From contig JAUXNZ010000310.1 of the NCBI GenBank assembly GCA_030682595.1, forward strand, positions 1 through 9,702: DNA of 9,702 bases. The letters are read 5' to 3'. Origin of the DNA: Rhodocyclaceae bacterium (GTDB lineage Bacteria; Pseudomonadota; Gammaproteobacteria; Burkholderiales; Rhodocyclaceae). Of the stretch, positions 1 to 6,386 are shown in pieces; the stretch's first letter is position 1; every line of letters starts with the position of its first letter. Position numbers and translations under genes: made by a program. The notes under the pieces are model-generated. The model did not search any database. It was not told the DNA's origin and was given only the letters and a program-made list of their open reading frames with translations.

Positions 1-1848
1 GTGAAGATCGAGCAGGGCTGGGAGAAGTTCAAGGCCGCCACCTTCGCCTATACCTCGACCGCGTTTCCGATGCTCACCGGCACGCTGATCACGGTGGCCG
101 GTTTCACCCCGGTGGGCTTTGCCAAGTCGGGCGCCGGTGAATTCGCCTTCGCGATCTTCGCCGTGACCACCATCGCGTTGTTGACCTCGTGGATCGTGGC
201 GGTGATCTTCACGCCCTGGCTCGGCTACAAGTTGCTCGACGAGAAGGCATTGCGGAAGTTCGGTCAGGAACATCATGGCGACCCCTACGACACGCCGTTC
301 TACCAGCGTTTTCGCGCGCTGGTGACCTGGTGCCTGCGGCGGCGCTGGACGGTGATTGTGGCGAGCGTGCTGGCCTTTGTGCTGGGCATGGTGCTGTTCA
401 ATACCGCCGTGCAGAAGCAGTTTTTCCCGCCCTCGTCGCGTCCCGAGCTGCTGGTCGACCTATGGCTGCCGCAGGGTGCCGCGCTCAAGGCGACCGCGAC
501 CGAGGTCAAGCGCGTCGAAACCCTGCTGGCCGGCGACGCAAACATCGCGCATTTCTCGGCCTACATCGGCAACGGCGCGCCGCGCTTCTATCTACCGCTC
601 GATCAGCAACTGTTCAGCGACAACTTCGGCCAACTGGTGATCGTGACCAAGGGCTTCGACGAGCGCGAGGCGGTGCGCGCCCGCCTGATGACGGCGTTTG
701 ATGCGCCGGACGGTTCGTGGAGCCACCTGCGCACGCGCGTGCAGCGGCTGGAAAACGGCCCGCCGGTGGGTTATCCGGTGGTGTTCCGCGTCGCCGGCGA
801 AAATGTCGAGACACTGCGCACCATCGCCGGCGAGGTGGCGATGGTGATGCGCGCCAATCCCAACGTGCGCGATGTGCATCTGGACTGGAACGAAAAGGCC
901 AAGAGCGTGCGGGTGGCGATCGACCAGGATCGCGCCCGGGCGCTGGGCGTCAGCAGCCAGGATGTGGCGCAGGCCTTGCAGGCGCACCAGGTGGGGGCGA
1001 CCCTGACGCAGTTTCGCGAGGGCGACCAGTTGATCGACATCGTCTGGCGCGCCGGCGGACCGGAGCGTGGCAGCCTGGACCGGCTGGCCGATCTGCCCGT
1101 ATTTGCCAACACGGCGGCGGGCGGCAAGTGGGTGCCGCTGGCACAGGTGGCGAAGCTCGAACCCGTGCTCGAAGAAGGCGTCATCTGGCGGCGCGATCGC
1201 CTGCCGGCGATTCAGGTGCGCGCCGATCTCGCTAACAACCAAGTCACCGGGCCGACCGCCTCGCTGCAGATCGACCCGCAGCTCGCCGCGATCCGCAAAA
1301 ACCTGCCTCCCGGTTATCACGTCGATATCGGCGGCACCATCGAGGAATCGGCGAAGAACGAAAACGCGCTGAAGGACGTCATGCCGCTGATGTTCGTCGC
1401 CGTCATCACGCTCCTGATGATGCAACTGCAAAGCATCAAGCGCACCGTGCTGGCGCTGTTGACCGCGCCGCTCGGCCTGATCGGCGTGGCGCTGGCGCTC
1501 ATCGCTTTCGACAAACCCTTCGGCTTTGTCGCCAATCTGGGCATCATTGCGCTGCTGGGGATGATCCTGAGAAATTCGGTGATTCTGCTCGATCAGATCG
1601 AGCAGGACGAGAAAGCCGGCAAGAGCACCTGGGAGGCCATCATCGGCTCGGCGGTGCGGCGGTTCCGCCCCATCATGCTGACCGCCGGGACGGCGGTGCT
1701 GGCGATGATCCCGCTCTCCCGGCAGATCTTCTGGGGGCCGATGGCCGTGGCCATCATGGGCGGCCTGATCATCGCCACCGTGCTGACCTTGCTGTTCCTG
1801 CCCGCGCTTTACGCTGCGTGGTACCGTGTCAATGAGCCCACCCCGTAA
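1..1848 (+). CDS. RND-family efflux transporter permease, C-terminal part (5' truncated by window edge)
   Basis: Inner-membrane proton-driven pump subunit of the RND (AcrB-like, HAE1) superfamily, which exports small molecules as part of a tripartite complex. The visible 615 residues are about 60 percent of a usual ~1030-residue permease; the first codon GTG is an internal valine, not a start, because the sequence opens inside the first transmembrane half. Seen in order: membrane segments at about residues 23-42, 47-75 and 112-132, a large periplasmic porter/docking region at about 135-455, then the last membrane bundle from about 460 to 610. The TM10 position that is lysine in AcrB (K940, motif GLSAKN) is arginine here (R524 in GMILRN). 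The conserved TM11 arginine is present (R556 in RFRPIM). The periplasmic loop after TM7 (QFFPPSSRPELLVDLWLP) resembles the TriC-like clade, but the substrate cannot be told. The paired TM4 aspartates would lie upstream of the window. Family certain, subfamily tentative. Confidence 0.95.
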   Translation: MKIEQGWEKFKAATFAYTSTAFPMLTGTLITVAGFTPVGFAKSGAGEFAFAIFAVTTIALLTSWIVAVIFTPWLGYKLLDEKALRKFGQEHHGDPYDTPFYQRFRALVTWCLRRRWTVIVASVLAFVLGMVLFNTAVQKQFFPPSSRPELLVDLWLPQGAALKATATEVKRVETLLAGDANIAHFSAYIGNGAPRFYLPLDQQLFSDNFGQLVIVTKGFDEREAVRARLMTAFDAPDGSWSHLRTRVQRLENGPPVGYPVVFRVAGENVETLRTIAGEVAMVMRANPNVRDVHLDWNEKAKSVRVAIDQDRARALGVSSQDVAQALQAHQVGATLTQFREGDQLIDIVWRAGGPERGSLDRLADLPVFANTAAGGKWVPLAQVAKLEPVLEEGVIWRRDRLPAIQVRADLANNQVTGPTASLQIDPQLAAIRKNLPPGYHVDIGGTIEESAKNENALKDVMPLMFVAVITLLMMQLQSIKRTVLALLTAPLGLIGVALALIAFDKPFGFVANLGIIALLGMILRNSVILLDQIEQDEKAGKSTWEAIIGSAVRRFRPIMLTAGTAVLAMIPLSRQIFWGPMAVAIMGGLIIATVLTLLFLPALYAAWYRVNEPTP

Positions 1849-1909
1849 GCAGCCGGCGTAAAATGCACGCACTTGTCTTGCCCACTAACGCCCCAATTTT
1901 GGAGTAACC

Positions 1910-2575
1910 ATGAACTACGAACGAGCCCGCTACAACATGATCGAGCAACAACTGCGCACGTCCGAGGCGCTCTCGTCGGCCGTCATCGATCTGCTATATG
2001 CCGACCAGCGCGAGAATTATGTGCCGGACGCCTACCGCGCCCTGGCCTTTACCGATTGCTCCATTCCCCTGTCGCCCACGGCGGCGATGCTGACGCCCAA
2101 GCTTGAGGCGCGCATTCTGCAGACGGCCGATCTGAAGCGCAGCGACCGCGTTCTTGAGATTGGCGCCGGTTCCGGTCACATGGCGGCATTGCTCGCCGAA
2201 CGGGCGCAGCAGGTGTGGACAATGGAGATCGACCCGGCACTCGCCGAGTTCGCCCGCCGCAATCTCGCCAATGACGGCGTGGCCAATGTGACGGTCGAGG
2301 TCGGCGACGGCCTGGCGGGCCTGCCCGCCTCAGTTGCCAACCATGCGCCTTTCGACTTCATCCTGGTTTCGGGTGGCGTGGCCGAGATCCCCGCCGCGCT
2401 GCTCGCCCAGTTGAAAGTCGGCGGGCGCCTGCTGGCCTTTGTCGGTGAATCGCCGGTCATGACCCTGCGTCTGGTCACCCGACAGACCGAGACGGCCTAC
2501 GGCAGCACCGACCTGCTCGAAACCGATGTGCCGCTGCTGCAAAACGCCGGCCCGACAGAGCGCTTTTCTTTTTGA
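1910..2575 (+). CDS. Protein-L-isoaspartate O-methyltransferase family protein (PIMT-like)
   Basis: A 221-residue cytoplasmic SAM-dependent methyltransferase of the Pcm/PIMT family, whose classical members methylate L-isoaspartyl residues in aged proteins to start their repair. The SAM-binding motif I is clear (VLEIGAGSG, residues 81-89), followed by the acidic motif II loop (MEIDP, E106 and D108) and a late strand, FDFILVSGG. The N-terminal substrate segment is unusual: where classical Pcm has GxxISQP before the SAM fold, this protein has PLSPTAAMLTPKLEAR, so strict isoaspartyl repair activity should not be assumed. The ATG at 1910 follows a good ribosome binding site (GGAG, 1901-1904). It lies 61 bp after the permease gene and 95 bp before the rhodanese gene. 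Genes of this subgroup are often found beside tolC in proteobacteria (recalled family knowledge), which suggests an envelope-linked role or simple conserved synteny. Family assignment is solid, the exact substrate uncertain. Confidence 0.9.
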   Translation: MNYERARYNMIEQQLRTSEALSSAVIDLLYADQRENYVPDAYRALAFTDCSIPLSPTAAMLTPKLEARILQTADLKRSDRVLEIGAGSGHMAALLAERAQQVWTMEIDPALAEFARRNLANDGVANVTVEVGDGLAGLPASVANHAPFDFILVSGGVAEIPAALLAQLKVGGRLLAFVGESPVMTLRLVTRQTETAYGSTDLLETDVPLLQNAGPTERFSF

Positions 2576-2580
2576 ATAAT

Positions 2581-2666
2581 GGCCCCCCACGCTCGCCTCA
2601 TTTGCCAACAATGCGGCTCGCTGCCCCCCACGGGTGAGCGCATGCCTCCTTGGGGCGGCCCGGCGG
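2581..2666. repeat. Dispersed G/C-run repeat, copy A, abutting the rhodanese start
   Basis: This noncoding stretch carries three landmarks shared with the copy inside waaA: GGCCCCCCACGCTCGC (2581-2596, one mismatch), CGGCTCGCTGCCCCCCAC (2614-2631, one mismatch of 18) and TTGGGGCGGCCCGGCGG (2650-2666, exact match to 7735-7751). The landmarks are in the same order as in the waaA copy, with different spacer sequence. The copy begins five bases after the methyltransferase stop codon and ends four bases before the rhodanese ATG, so it fills almost the whole gap. It contains no gene. Whether it is mobile (a REP- or MITE-like unit) is inference; no transposase is present. Confidence 0.7.
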
Positions 2667-2668
2667 AG
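2665..2668 (+). promoter_or_regulatory. Ribosome binding site of the rhodanese gene, overlapping the repeat end
   Basis: GGAG at 2665-2668 is followed by two bases and then ATG at 2671, a very short spacing. Its first two bases are the last two of the repeat landmark TTGGGGCGGCCCGGCGG. This favours ATG 2671 over the in-frame TTG at 2650, which lies inside the repeat and has no ribosome binding site of its own. Confidence 0.5.
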
Positions 2669-2670
2669 AC

Positions 2671-2994
2671 ATGAAACAACTCAGCGCCGCGGAACTGAAG
2701 GCTTGGCTCGACGACCCCAGTCGTCCGCCACCGGTGCTGATCGACGTCCGCGAACCCTGGGAGTTCGATGTCGTGCGCATTCCCGGCGCCAAGCTGATAC
2801 CGATGCGCGCAATCCCGGCGCGCTACCCGGAACTGCAACGTGACGCCGACACCGTCATCGTCTGCCATCATGGCGCCCGCAGCTACCAGGTCGGAATGTT
2901 TCTTGAACATCAGGGCTTCACCAACATCATCAATCTCTACGGCGGCATGGCGGCCTGGTCGCGCGATGTCGATCCGGCCGCGCCCACCTACTGA
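2671..2994 (+). CDS. Rhodanese-like domain protein (single-domain sulfurtransferase)
   Basis: A 107-residue single-domain rhodanese, the size of GlpE/PspE-type proteins, which carry sulfane sulfur as a persulfide on an active-site cysteine and pass it to acceptors such as cyanide or thiols. The CH2A-like box LIDVREPWEFDVVRIPGA and the active-site loop VCHHGARS are both present, with the catalytic cysteine at residue 65. The loop HHGARS with its arginine and serine is of the active rhodanese type rather than an inactive homologue. The C-terminal GGMAAW motif typical of the fold is also present. No signal peptide is seen, so it is probably cytoplasmic. The start is taken at ATG 2671 because the longer TTG start would translate repeat sequence. 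The gene is followed after 13 bp by tolC, which points to co-transcription. Its physiological acceptor cannot be told. Confidence 0.92.
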   Translation: MKQLSAAELKAWLDDPSRPPPVLIDVREPWEFDVVRIPGAKLIPMRAIPARYPELQRDADTVIVCHHGARSYQVGMFLEHQGFTNIINLYGGMAAWSRDVDPAAPTY

Positions 2995-3007
2995 TTCGGA
3001 GTCCCGC

Positions 3008-4345
3008 ATGAAGCACGCACTGAAACTCACTATCGCACTGGCCTTCACGGCCAGCGCCATGCACGCGCACTCCGCCGCCGATCTGCTGCAGGTCTACCGC
3101 GCTGCCGTCGGCTTTGATGCGCAATATGCCGCCGCACGCGCGCAGCGCGATGCCGGACTGGAAAAGCTGCCGCAGGGGCGCGCCGGTCTGCTGCCGACCA
3201 TCGGCCTGTCGGCGAATACGACGTGGAACGACATCGAGTCCACCGCGCGGACCACCCCGGCGGTGACGCGTAGCGCCGCCTACAACAGCAACGCCTGGGG
3301 CGTGTCGCTCGCGCAGCCCTTGTTCCGCTGGCAGAACTGGGTGGGCTACCAACAGGCCGAACTGGCCGTGGCGGCCGCCGAGACACAATTCGCCCTGGCC
3401 CGGCAGGATCTCATCGTGCGCGTGGCGCAGGCCTACTTCGACGTGCTGCTGGCCCAGGAAACGCTGGCGACCGCGCAGGCGCAGAAAACGGCAATCACCC
3501 AGCAGCTCGAATCGGCCAAGCGCAACTTCGAGGTCGGCACCGCCACCATCACCGACACGCACGAGGCGCAGGCGCGCTTCGACCTGACCGTCGCGCAGGA
3601 AATCGCCGCCGAGAACGACCTGACCGTCAAGCGGCAGACCCTGCTGACCTTGACCGGCCGGGGCGCCGAGGCGCTGAAGGGTTTGCGCCCCAACGTGCAG
3701 ATCGGCCGCCCGCAGCCCGACGACATCTCTCAGTGGGTAGCCTCCGCCGAAACCGGCAACCTGGGCGTGCAACTGGCCCAGACCAGTCTTGAAGTAGCCA
3801 GCCGTGAAATCGAAAAGCAGCGCGCCGGCCATTATCCGACGCTTGACCTGGTGGCGACGCATGGCCGGAGCGCGGCCGGTTCCAGCCTGGCGACGACGCC
3901 TGGCGTCGGCAGTGACGGCAAGAGCAGCACCATCGGCCTGCAACTCGCCGTGCCGCTGTTTGCCGGCGGAGCAGTCTCGTCCCGCGAACGCGAGGCGACC
4001 GCGCTCAACGAAAAGGCGCGCGCCGATCTGGACAATGCGCGCCGCAGCGCCACGCTGGGCGCCCGTCAGGCCTATCTCGGCGTGACGGCCGGTCTTGCCC
4101 AGGTACGGGCGCTGGAAGCGGGCGTCGCCTCATCCAGGCTGGCCGTCGAATCCAACAAACTGGGTTATGAAGTCGGCGTGCGCATCAACATCGACGTGCT
4201 GAACGCGCAAAGCCAGTTGTTTGACACTAGCCAGAAACTCGCCAAGGCGCGCCTCGACACGTTGATCGCCCAACTGAGGCTCAAGTCCGCCGTCGGCAAC
4301 CTCGTCGAAGACGACCTGGCGGCGCTCAACGCGCTGCTCGAATGA
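3008..4345 (+). CDS. tolC: TolC-family outer-membrane efflux/secretion channel
   Basis: A 445-residue outer-membrane factor of the TolC/OEP family, which forms a trimeric channel linking periplasmic adaptor-pump complexes to the outside for drug efflux or type I protein secretion. The start at ATG 3008 gives a classic signal peptide (MKHALKLTIALAFTASAMHAHS, cleavage probably near residues 20-24) and follows GGAG at 2998-3001; an in-frame extension upstream would overlap the rhodanese gene and is rejected. Two homologous OEP halves are visible, each with a LAQPLF/LAVPLF motif (about residues 102-107 and 313-318) followed by long alanine- and glutamine-rich helices that form the periplasmic tunnel. 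The sequence is of the TolC (TIGR01844-like) type rather than a lipoprotein OprM type, as no lipobox cysteine is seen. It could serve the RND permease encoded upstream, though that pairing is inferred from proximity only. Confidence 0.93.
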   Translation: MKHALKLTIALAFTASAMHAHSAADLLQVYRAAVGFDAQYAAARAQRDAGLEKLPQGRAGLLPTIGLSANTTWNDIESTARTTPAVTRSAAYNSNAWGVSLAQPLFRWQNWVGYQQAELAVAAAETQFALARQDLIVRVAQAYFDVLLAQETLATAQAQKTAITQQLESAKRNFEVGTATITDTHEAQARFDLTVAQEIAAENDLTVKRQTLLTLTGRGAEALKGLRPNVQIGRPQPDDISQWVASAETGNLGVQLAQTSLEVASREIEKQRAGHYPTLDLVATHGRSAAGSSLATTPGVGSDGKSSTIGLQLAVPLFAGGAVSSREREATALNEKARADLDNARRSATLGARQAYLGVTAGLAQVRALEAGVASSRLAVESNKLGYEVGVRINIDVLNAQSQLFDTSQKLAKARLDTLIAQLRLKSAVGNLVEDDLAALNALLE

Positions 4346-4351
4346 GGGAGG
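4346..4351 (+). promoter_or_regulatory. Ribosome binding site of the Uma2-family gene
   Basis: GGGAGG at 4346-4351 immediately follows the tolC stop codon (TGA, 4343-4345). Two tandem ATG codons follow, at 4355 and 4358. The second has the more usual spacing (six bases against three), so translation may well begin at 4358. The tight coupling argues for co-translation with tolC. Confidence 0.6.
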
Positions 4352-4354
4352 CGA

Positions 4355-4927
4355 ATGATGCTGAATGAAAAACTCGAATATGTCACCCCGGAAGACTATC
4401 TGAAGCTGGAAGCGCAAAGCCCGCTGCGGCACGAATATGTCGCGGGCGGCGTCTACGCCATGACCGGCGCAAGCATCCGGCATAACGTCATTGGCGGGAA
4501 TATCTTTGCCGCCCTCCGCGCCCACCTGAAAACCTCGCCCTGCCGCGTTTTCATGGAAGGCGTGAAGCTGCATGTCGCGCGCGACAATGCCTATTACTAC
4601 CCGGATGTGATGGTCAGTTGCGACCCGCGCCTGGAGCACCTGGGGGCCGACGAGACCGCCGTCGACCAGCCGGTTGTGTTGATCGAGGTATTGTCGGCAT
4701 CCACTGCCGGCACCGACCGGCGTGAAAAAATGACCGCCTATCGCAAGCTCGCCAGCCTCAAGGAATACGTGCTGGTGGAGCAAGACGAGCGCCGCGTGGA
4801 AGTCTATCGGCGGGTGGGTGACGTGGGCTGGGAACACATCGTCCTCGATGCGGCGGATGCGCTGGAACTTCCCAGCCTCGAATTCCGGCTCGCCCTGGCC
4901 GGGATTTACGAAGACACCGGCATATAG
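4355..4927 (+). CDS. Uma2 family (DUF820) putative PD-(D/E)xK endonuclease
   Basis: A 190-residue protein of the Uma2/DUF820 family, which adopts the restriction-endonuclease-like PD-(D/E)xK fold; biological roles of the family are largely unknown and it is often expanded in cyanobacteria and some environmental proteobacteria. The family signature is complete: the N-terminal TPEDYLKLE and HEYVAGGVYAMTGAS segments, YYPDVMV with the metal-binding aspartate (D84), PVVLIEVLSAST with the acidic residue E111, then DRREKMTAYRKL with K125 and SLKEYVLVEQD. All putative catalytic residues are therefore intact. The start is ATG 4355 or the adjacent ATG 4358. The gene begins nine bases after tolC on the same strand, so it may ride on the tolC transcript, and its last 22 bases overlap the 3' end of the convergent waaA. 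It is probably an accessory gene placed next to conserved envelope genes. Function is unknown beyond the fold. Confidence 0.9.
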   Translation: MMLNEKLEYVTPEDYLKLEAQSPLRHEYVAGGVYAMTGASIRHNVIGGNIFAALRAHLKTSPCRVFMEGVKLHVARDNAYYYPDVMVSCDPRLEHLGADETAVDQPVVLIEVLSASTAGTDRREKMTAYRKLASLKEYVLVEQDERRVEVYRRVGDVGWEHIVLDAADALELPSLEFRLALAGIYEDTGI

Positions 4928-6273
4928 CGTGCCGCCAGCGCCAGCGTGCGCGTCGTCGCGCCGCGATGTTGCGCGGCAAAGGCGCGGCCTGCTTTGCCCA
5001 TGGTTAGGCGTTCAGCCGGACACTCAAGCAGCGCGAGCGCCTGGCTCGCCAGCGCGGCGGCATCATTGCACTGCCGCGCCGCGCCGCTGGCCAGTGCATT
5101 CTGCACGGCCTCGGAAAAATTGAAGGTCGAGGGGCCGATCAGCACCGGCACCCCCGCCGCACAAGGCTCGATCAGGTTCTGACAACCGAAATCCAGCAGG
5201 CTGCCGCCGACAAAGGCGATGCCGTTCTCGCTGGCCGCCGCGTAGTAGGCGAACAGCTCGCCCATGCTGTCGCCCAGCCAGACCTGCGCATCGGCGGCAA
5301 CACTGCTTTCATCCGAACGCCGTTGGAATTTCAGCCCACGCGCTTCGATCAATCGCGCCACCGCGTCGAAACGCTGGGGATGGCGCGGAACGATGACCAG
5401 CAGCGCCGTCCCGCCAGCGCCGACTTTGTTGGCCCCCCGCGCTCGCAACCCCGGCTCGCTTCCCCCCACCCCCAGAGGGGGCAAGCCGGCATCGGCTTGG
5501 GACGGCCCGGCGCCGACTTTCGACCAAGCATCCAGAATCAGCGCCTCCTCGCCTTCGCGCGTGCTGGCACAAAGGAACACGGAGCGCTCGCCGATCAGCT
5601 TCCGAAATGCCTCACCGGTTTCCAGTTGCGCCGTGGGTGGATTGATGTCGAACTTCATGTTGCCGTTGACGGTAACGGCCGGTGCGCCCAGCGCTCGCAA
5701 GCGCCCTGCGTCGTCTTCACCAATGGCCGAGATGGCGCTCAACTGTTCGAGGGCGGAGCGGGCGAGGCGCGGAAAGCGCGCATAGCGCCGTGCCGATTTT
5801 TCGGAAAGCCGCGCATTGACGAGCAGCAGGGGAATCCCCGCTTCCCGGCAGGCGGCGATCAAGTTCGGCCACAGCTCGGTTTCCATGACGATGCCGATCC
5901 CGGGCCGGAAATGGCGCAAGAAGCGCCGCACCGCCCAGGGTGCGTCATAGGGCAGATAGACGCGTTCCACCTGATTGCCGAACAACGCCACGGATGTCTC
6001 GCGGCCCGTCGGCGTCATGTGGGTGAGCAGGATGCGCCGGTCGGGATAGCGTTCCCGCAAGGCCGCGACCAGCGGTTGGGCGGCGCGGGTTTCGCCGACC
6101 GAGACGGCGTGAATCCAGATCAAGGATGAAGCTGGTGGAACGGCGCCATAAAACCCGAAGCGCTCGCCCCAATGCTTCAGGTATTCCGGCTGGCGACGCG
6201 CGCGCCACAGCAGGTGCAACAGTGCCCAGGGCAGCAGGGCGTGAATGGCGAGGGTGTAGAGGAACTGCGTCAT
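4906..6273 (-). CDS. waaA: 3-deoxy-D-manno-octulosonic acid (Kdo) transferase
   Basis: WaaA (KdtA), a GT30 membrane-associated glycosyltransferase that adds Kdo from CMP-Kdo to lipid IVA, the first step of LPS core assembly. The start at 6273 gives the standard N-terminus with one membrane anchor (residues 4-22, FLYTLAIHALLPWALLHLL), then WGERFG and HAVSVGETRAA with the catalytic glutamate E61 (E60 in E. coli). Later motifs are LLVNARLSEKS, LVIVPRHPQRF and FVGGSLLDFGCQNLIEP, all typical. At 455 residues it is about 30 longer than usual. The excess maps to residues 252-282, between LILDAW and LLVIVPRHP, where a dispersed repeat is inserted in frame (described separately). No strong Shine-Dalgarno sequence is seen before the ATG. 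The gene is divergent from the ATPase gene and convergent with the Uma2 gene, with 22 bp of 3' overlap. Identity is clear; whether the extra segment affects activity is unknown. Confidence 0.95.
   Translation of the reverse strand: MTQFLYTLAIHALLPWALLHLLWRARRQPEYLKHWGERFGFYGAVPPASSLIWIHAVSVGETRAAQPLVAALRERYPDRRILLTHMTPTGRETSVALFGNQVERVYLPYDAPWAVRRFLRHFRPGIGIVMETELWPNLIAACREAGIPLLLVNARLSEKSARRYARFPRLARSALEQLSAISAIGEDDAGRLRALGAPAVTVNGNMKFDINPPTAQLETGEAFRKLIGERSVFLCASTREGEEALILDAWSKVGAGPSQADAGLPPLGVGGSEPGLRARGANKVGAGGTALLVIVPRHPQRFDAVARLIEARGLKFQRRSDESSVAADAQVWLGDSMGELFAYYAAASENGIAFVGGSLLDFGCQNLIEPCAAGVPVLIGPSTFNFSEAVQNALASGAARQCNDAAALASQALALLECPAERLTMGKAGRAFAAQHRGATTRTLALAARYMPVSS
5428..5520. 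repeat. Dispersed repeat, copy B, inserted in frame within waaA and flanked by direct repeats
   Basis: A 93-bp segment interrupts the usual waaA sequence without breaking the reading frame (31 codons). The 11-mer GCGCCGACTTT occurs at 5417-5427 and again at 5510-5520, exactly 93 bp apart, as expected for a target-site duplication or for shared ends. Within it lie GGCCCCCCGCGCTCGC (5431-5446), CGGCTCGCTTCCCCCCAC (5452-5469) and TTGGGACGGCCCGGCG (5497-5512), matching copy A in order. It can fold as a hairpin: CCGGCT (5451-5456) pairs with AGCCGG (5484-5489), and CCCCC (5469-5473) with GGGGG (5477-5481). The encoded peptide is rich in Gly, Ala and Pro and looks like a flexible loop. The insertion interpretation is inference from the direct repeats and the extra length. 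Confidence 0.75.
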
Positions 6274-6350
6274 GCCGATATTTTGACTGTCAGACGGACG
6301 ATTTGCAGGGATATTACCCCGGACATTTTGTTTGGGTACATATGCATGCA

Positions 6351-6386
6351 AATCATCCATTGCATGGTTATAATGCATGGATGATT
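6351..6386 (+). promoter_or_regulatory. Inverted repeat enclosing a TATAAT box and the ATPase start codon
   Basis: The arms AATCATCCAT(t)GCAT (6351-6365, one bulged T) and ATGCATGGATGATT (6373-6386) are complementary over 14 bp, separated by GGTTATA. Between and within them is a perfect TATAAT (6369-6374) on the + strand. The putative start ATG of the ATPase (6381) lies in the right arm, six bases after TATAAT, so a transcript from this box would have almost no leader. A further palindrome, TGCATGCA, is at 6343-6350. No TTGACA-like -35 box is seen at the right distance. The site could be an operator for autoregulation or an RNA hairpin hiding the start codon; both are inference. The surrounding 6280-6390 stretch is markedly more AT-rich than the genes on either side. 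Confidence 0.5.

Noticed and set aside
1859..1864. TAAAAT as a -10 box for the methyltransferase gene
   Set aside because: No -35-like hexamer at a suitable distance; the match alone is too weak to list as a promoter.
592..1872. A 426-codon open frame antisense to the RND permease gene
   Set aside because: It is His/Arg/Gln-rich without any recognisable domain and mirrors a certain gene; long antisense open frames are common in GC-rich DNA with strong third-position bias.
2840..3007. An N-terminal extension of TolC by 56 residues
   Set aside because: It would overlap the rhodanese gene in another frame and push the clear signal peptide inside the protein; ATG 3008 has its own ribosome binding site.
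2930..3943. A 337-codon open frame antisense to tolC
   Set aside because: Gly/Arg-rich, no domain, and it covers a well-supported TolC coding sequence; a shadow frame.
2581..5520. Possible CRISPR-like array from the recurring G/C landmarks
   Set aside because: Only two or three copies, thousands of bases apart, with no regular spacing and no cas genes.
5323..6129. A 268-codon open frame antisense to waaA
   Set aside because: No domain seen, low-complexity composition, and waaA is certain on the other strand.
6311..6316. TAATAT on the minus strand as a -10 box for waaA
   Set aside because: No -35 hexamer 16-18 bp upstream; in an AT-rich patch such matches are expected by chance.
6126..6341. 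An N-terminal extension of the ATPase overlapping the 5' end of waaA
   Set aside because: The extra residues are Arg/Ala-rich shadow of waaA and do not match the family, whose N-terminus fits MINRSIESELL.
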